Position numbers and translations under genes: made by a program. From Candidatus Latescibacterota bacterium (GTDB taxonomy: Bacteria > Latescibacterota > UBA2968 > UBA8231), in NCBI GenBank assembly GCA_022820485.1, contig JAJEFJ010000104.1:178968-242967 (forward strand): a stretch of 64,000 nucleotides of DNA, read 5' to 3'. Shown piece after piece: positions 62,003 to 64,000 of this stretch (within the stretch, counting starts at the first letter, position 1; every line of letters starts with the position of its first letter). The notes under the pieces are model-generated. The model worked only from the letters and a program-made list of their open reading frames with translations, did not search any database and was not told the origin of the DNA.

Positions 62003-62830
62003 ATGTCTTACAATTTAGCCGATCTCCACACCCATTCTCTGTGCTCCGACGGATTGCGGACGCCGACTGAAGCGGTCGAAGAGGCCTGCGAAGCGGGCTT
62101 GCAAGCGATGAGTTTGACCGATCACGATACGGTCCAAGGCGTCCCCGAGGCTACTGAGGCCGGCGAGCGTATGCACATGGAAGTAGTACCCGGCACCGAA
62201 CTGAGCGCCCACATCCGGGACCGCGAAGTACACATTCTCGCCTACTGCATCAACTACCAAGACGATCAGCTCGGCACGACCCTTGCCAAGTCTTTTCAAG
62301 CCCGCCACCAGCGGGGGATCGCGATCGTCAAAGCGCTCAACAGCATCGGGCTGACCGTCAGCCTCGACGACGTGCTCTCCCAAGCCAACGGCAGCCCCCT
62401 TGGGCGGCCGCACATCGCCGCGGCCATGGTGGAAAACGGCCTAGTAGCCGACAGAGATGAAGCCTTCAGCCGCTACATCGGCGATCGCGGACCAGCCTTC
62501 AGGCCCAAACCCTACGCCGCAGCCCAAGACCTCATCGCCCTCATCCATCGCACGGGGGGAGTAGCGGTGCTCGCCCACCCTAGCATCAGTCTCCCCGAGT
62601 CCATTATCGAGCAGTTAGTCGCCTACGGACTCGACGGCATCGAGGTCTTCCACCCGTCCCACCAGCCAGCGCAAATGGAATACTACGACCAACTCGCCGA
62701 CCGCTACGGCCTAATCAAGTCGGGAGGGTCCGATAGCCACGGCGACAGCGAGGGCACCCGCATCGGCGACTACGGAGTCGGCTACGAAGTAATCGAGGCC
62801 ATGCGCGAGCGGGCCGCTACCTATGCTTGA
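62003..62830 (+). CDS. PHP-domain phosphoesterase (RNase AM/YciV-like)
   Basis: 275 residues. HTHSLCSDG and LTDHDTVQGV supply the metal-binding His/Asp; VVPGTELSAHI, ILAYCIN, GRPHIAAAM and VLAHPSI complete the PHP core, with GGSDSHGD at the end. These proteins hydrolyse 3',5'-nucleoside bisphosphates or RNA 5' ends. AGGAT lies about 16 bases upstream of the start. Confidence 0.85.
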   Translation: MSYNLADLHTHSLCSDGLRTPTEAVEEACEAGLQAMSLTDHDTVQGVPEATEAGERMHMEVVPGTELSAHIRDREVHILAYCINYQDDQLGTTLAKSFQARHQRGIAIVKALNSIGLTVSLDDVLSQANGSPLGRPHIAAAMVENGLVADRDEAFSRYIGDRGPAFRPKPYAAAQDLIALIHRTGGVAVLAHPSISLPESIIEQLVAYGLDGIEVFHPSHQPAQMEYYDQLADRYGLIKSGGSDSHGDSEGTRIGDYGVGYEVIEAMRERAATYA

Positions 62831-62867
62831 GTGGCCCATTGCTGGCCGCAGTAAAAATGCTCGCTTG

Positions 62868-64000
62868 ATGACCAATTTCTTTTTTCGCCAGACCCTCCTC
62901 TTCTCTTTCTCGCTACTCGTCCTCGCGCCCCATCTATCGCCCGGACATGCGCTCCAGCCCCAGCGCTTCCACCAAGCATCCGAGCCTATCCGCGGGCTTT
63001 TCGGCACTTCAATCGGCGACGTCGTCTGGAGCGGGCGCTATCTATGGGTCGGCACCGAAAGTGGAGTGGCGCGGCTCGATCCAGCGCAAAGCAGCGGCCT
63101 CAACTCCACGGACTGGGTCACCTTCACCGAACTCAACGGCCTCGGCCGCGGCGCAGTCAGCGCCCTCGACGCGGTCGGCGATACCGTGTGGGTAGCGACC
63201 TTGGTCGATTCGGTCACCGCCGGACAGGGCGTGAACCAAGCGGGCACCGGATTGAGTTTCTCCCACGACGGCGGCGACTCTTGGCATCACATTCCCAACG
63301 AGTTCATCTTCGACCCCACCAAGGCAGGTTTTGAGCGCAGCCCCGGCACGACCATCCTCAATGCTTGTTTTGACCTCTCTATCGACGGCGAAGCGGTGTA
63401 CGCCGCCTTCTTCGCTGGCTCCACTGTGCGTTCGCTCGACCAAGGCCGCACTTGGGAACCCTTCTTGCCCGGCGGCGCAGACGAGATCGTCTTCTTCGCC
63501 AGCGACACGGCGGCCGACAGCTTGCGGATGGTGGCCGATAGTCTCGCCAGCGCAAATGCCGGTCCAGACGACATCACCCAGTTGCGCGCGGACGCCGACA
63601 GCTTGGCCAGCCAAGAATTCCTGCATCGCACTTTTGCGGTTGTAGCTTACGGGGATACGGTGTGGATCGGCACTGCCAGTGGGATCGCCTTCACCTTTGA
63701 TGGAGGCCAGCATTGGCAAAATGCCAAAGTGCGCCTCGGCGTAGAGGGCACTCCCCTCCCAAGCCATCCGGCTGGTAACTGGATCGTCGCTCTCAAACGC
63801 CAAGTACTGCCCGACGGCACCACGGCTATCTGGGCGGGAACCAACACCACTACATCGCCCGGCCAAACCCAAGCCATCAGCGTCAGCCACGACCTCGGCC
63901 AGACCTGGGGCCACACTGGGCCGACCTTTGCTTGGGATTTCGCTTTTACCCCCAATTTTGTCTGGGCCGGTACCGACCAAGGGCTACTGGCTAGCCCAGA
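62868..64000 (+). CDS. Secreted BNR/Asp-box repeat protein (truncated by right edge)
   Basis: At least 377 residues, open to the end of the window. A signal peptide (FFFRQTLLFSFSLLVLAPHL) is followed by a propeller with Asp-box repeats SHDGGDSWHH, LDQGRTWEPF, TFDGGQHWQN and SHDLGQTWGH, plus VWSGRYLWVGTESG, TVWVATL, TVWIGTASG and IWAGTN blades. Such propellers occur in sialidases and sortilin-like proteins. Function unknown; the end is not seen. Confidence 0.75.
   Translation, partial: MTNFFFRQTLLFSFSLLVLAPHLSPGHALQPQRFHQASEPIRGLFGTSIGDVVWSGRYLWVGTESGVARLDPAQSSGLNSTDWVTFTELNGLGRGAVSALDAVGDTVWVATLVDSVTAGQGVNQAGTGLSFSHDGGDSWHHIPNEFIFDPTKAGFERSPGTTILNACFDLSIDGEAVYAAFFAGSTVRSLDQGRTWEPFLPGGADEIVFFASDTAADSLRMVADSLASANAGPDDITQLRADADSLASQEFLHRTFAVVAYGDTVWIGTASGIAFTFDGGQHWQNAKVRLGVEGTPLPSHPAGNWIVALKRQVLPDGTTAIWAGTNTTTSPGQTQAISVSHDLGQTWGHTGPTFAWDFAFTPNFVWAGTDQGLLASP

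Noticed and set aside
1..64000. CRISPR arrays, insertion sequences, attachment sites or integrases
   Set aside because: No direct-repeat arrays, transposase or integrase motifs were seen on reading both strands.

Overview
The window is a GC-rich bacterial chromosome fragment. It probably comes from an uncultured, environmental or host-associated member of the FCB group, resembling Latescibacterota, Poribacteria or Gemmatimonadota. This rests on gene content only: many secreted beta-propeller, FG-GAP and UnbV proteins, a FlgD/gliding-type C-terminal Ig domain, three phytanoyl-CoA dioxygenase-like genes, sugar-acid catabolic genes, a long SecA and a short RpoD-like sigma factor. No rRNA or tRNA gene is present to place it more firmly.

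Layout. (1) 1-14.7 kb: exported proteins. These are a signal-peptide gene cut by the left edge, a FlgD-Ig protein, a CBM9/DOMON-like protein, a TPR lipoprotein, a beta-helix lipoprotein, a GH36-type alpha-galactosidase between two FG-GAP/UnbV proteins, and a membrane spermidine-synthase fusion. (2) 14.8-27.7 kb: a defence-like island. It holds a DUF4143 AAA ATPase coupled to a large NACHT/STAND-like ATPase with a C-terminal PD-(D/E)xK nuclease motif, a VOC protein, a Fic protein, an SDR gene fragment, a HigB/HigA-type pair, a one-polypeptide type IIG restriction-modification enzyme and a DUF5678 protein. (3) 27.8-39.6 kb: small-molecule and sugar-acid catabolism, with three PhyH oxygenases, an M19 peptidase homologue, an isochorismatase-like hydrolase, a class IV aminotransferase, an HpcH/HpaI aldolase, an SDR, VOC and bicupin proteins, an MBL hydrolase, a five-bladed propeller and a galactonate-dehydratase-like enolase. 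(4) 39.6-43.6 kb: an AT-richer insertion with toxin-antitoxin debris (DUF4160, DUF2442, a YgiT zinc finger, an orphan small gene, a frameshifted DUF5615) followed by an unusual 714-residue protein that combines zinc ribbons, a GIY-YIG nuclease-like domain, FN3-like domains and two S1 RNA-binding domains, preceded by an XRE regulator. (5) 43.6-64 kb: core genome. An S55 peptidase and a beta-propeller lead into ribD-ribE-ribBA-ribH-nusB, then secA, a GT2 glycosyltransferase, purC, two small unknown genes, a rhamnulokinase, a primary-type sigma factor, a PHP phosphoesterase and a BNR-repeat protein cut by the right edge.

How the genes work together. The riboflavin genes are overlapped or closely spaced and appear translationally coupled, with nusB at the end. 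The RibB half of RibBA has lost its RENEGD active-site loop, so 3,4-dihydroxybutanone phosphate is probably made elsewhere. The two adjacent ATPases at 14.9-20.2 kb overlap by ATGA and look like a two-component system that couples NTPase sensing to nuclease activity. The best candidates for something undescribed are the zinc-ribbon/GIY-YIG/FN3/S1 protein with its XRE partner, and the DUF4143 plus NACHT-nuclease pair. Several catabolic enzymes lack expected catalytic residues (an SDR without its Lys, an M19 homologue without HxD, a PhyH without its Asp), which hints at changed function or decay.
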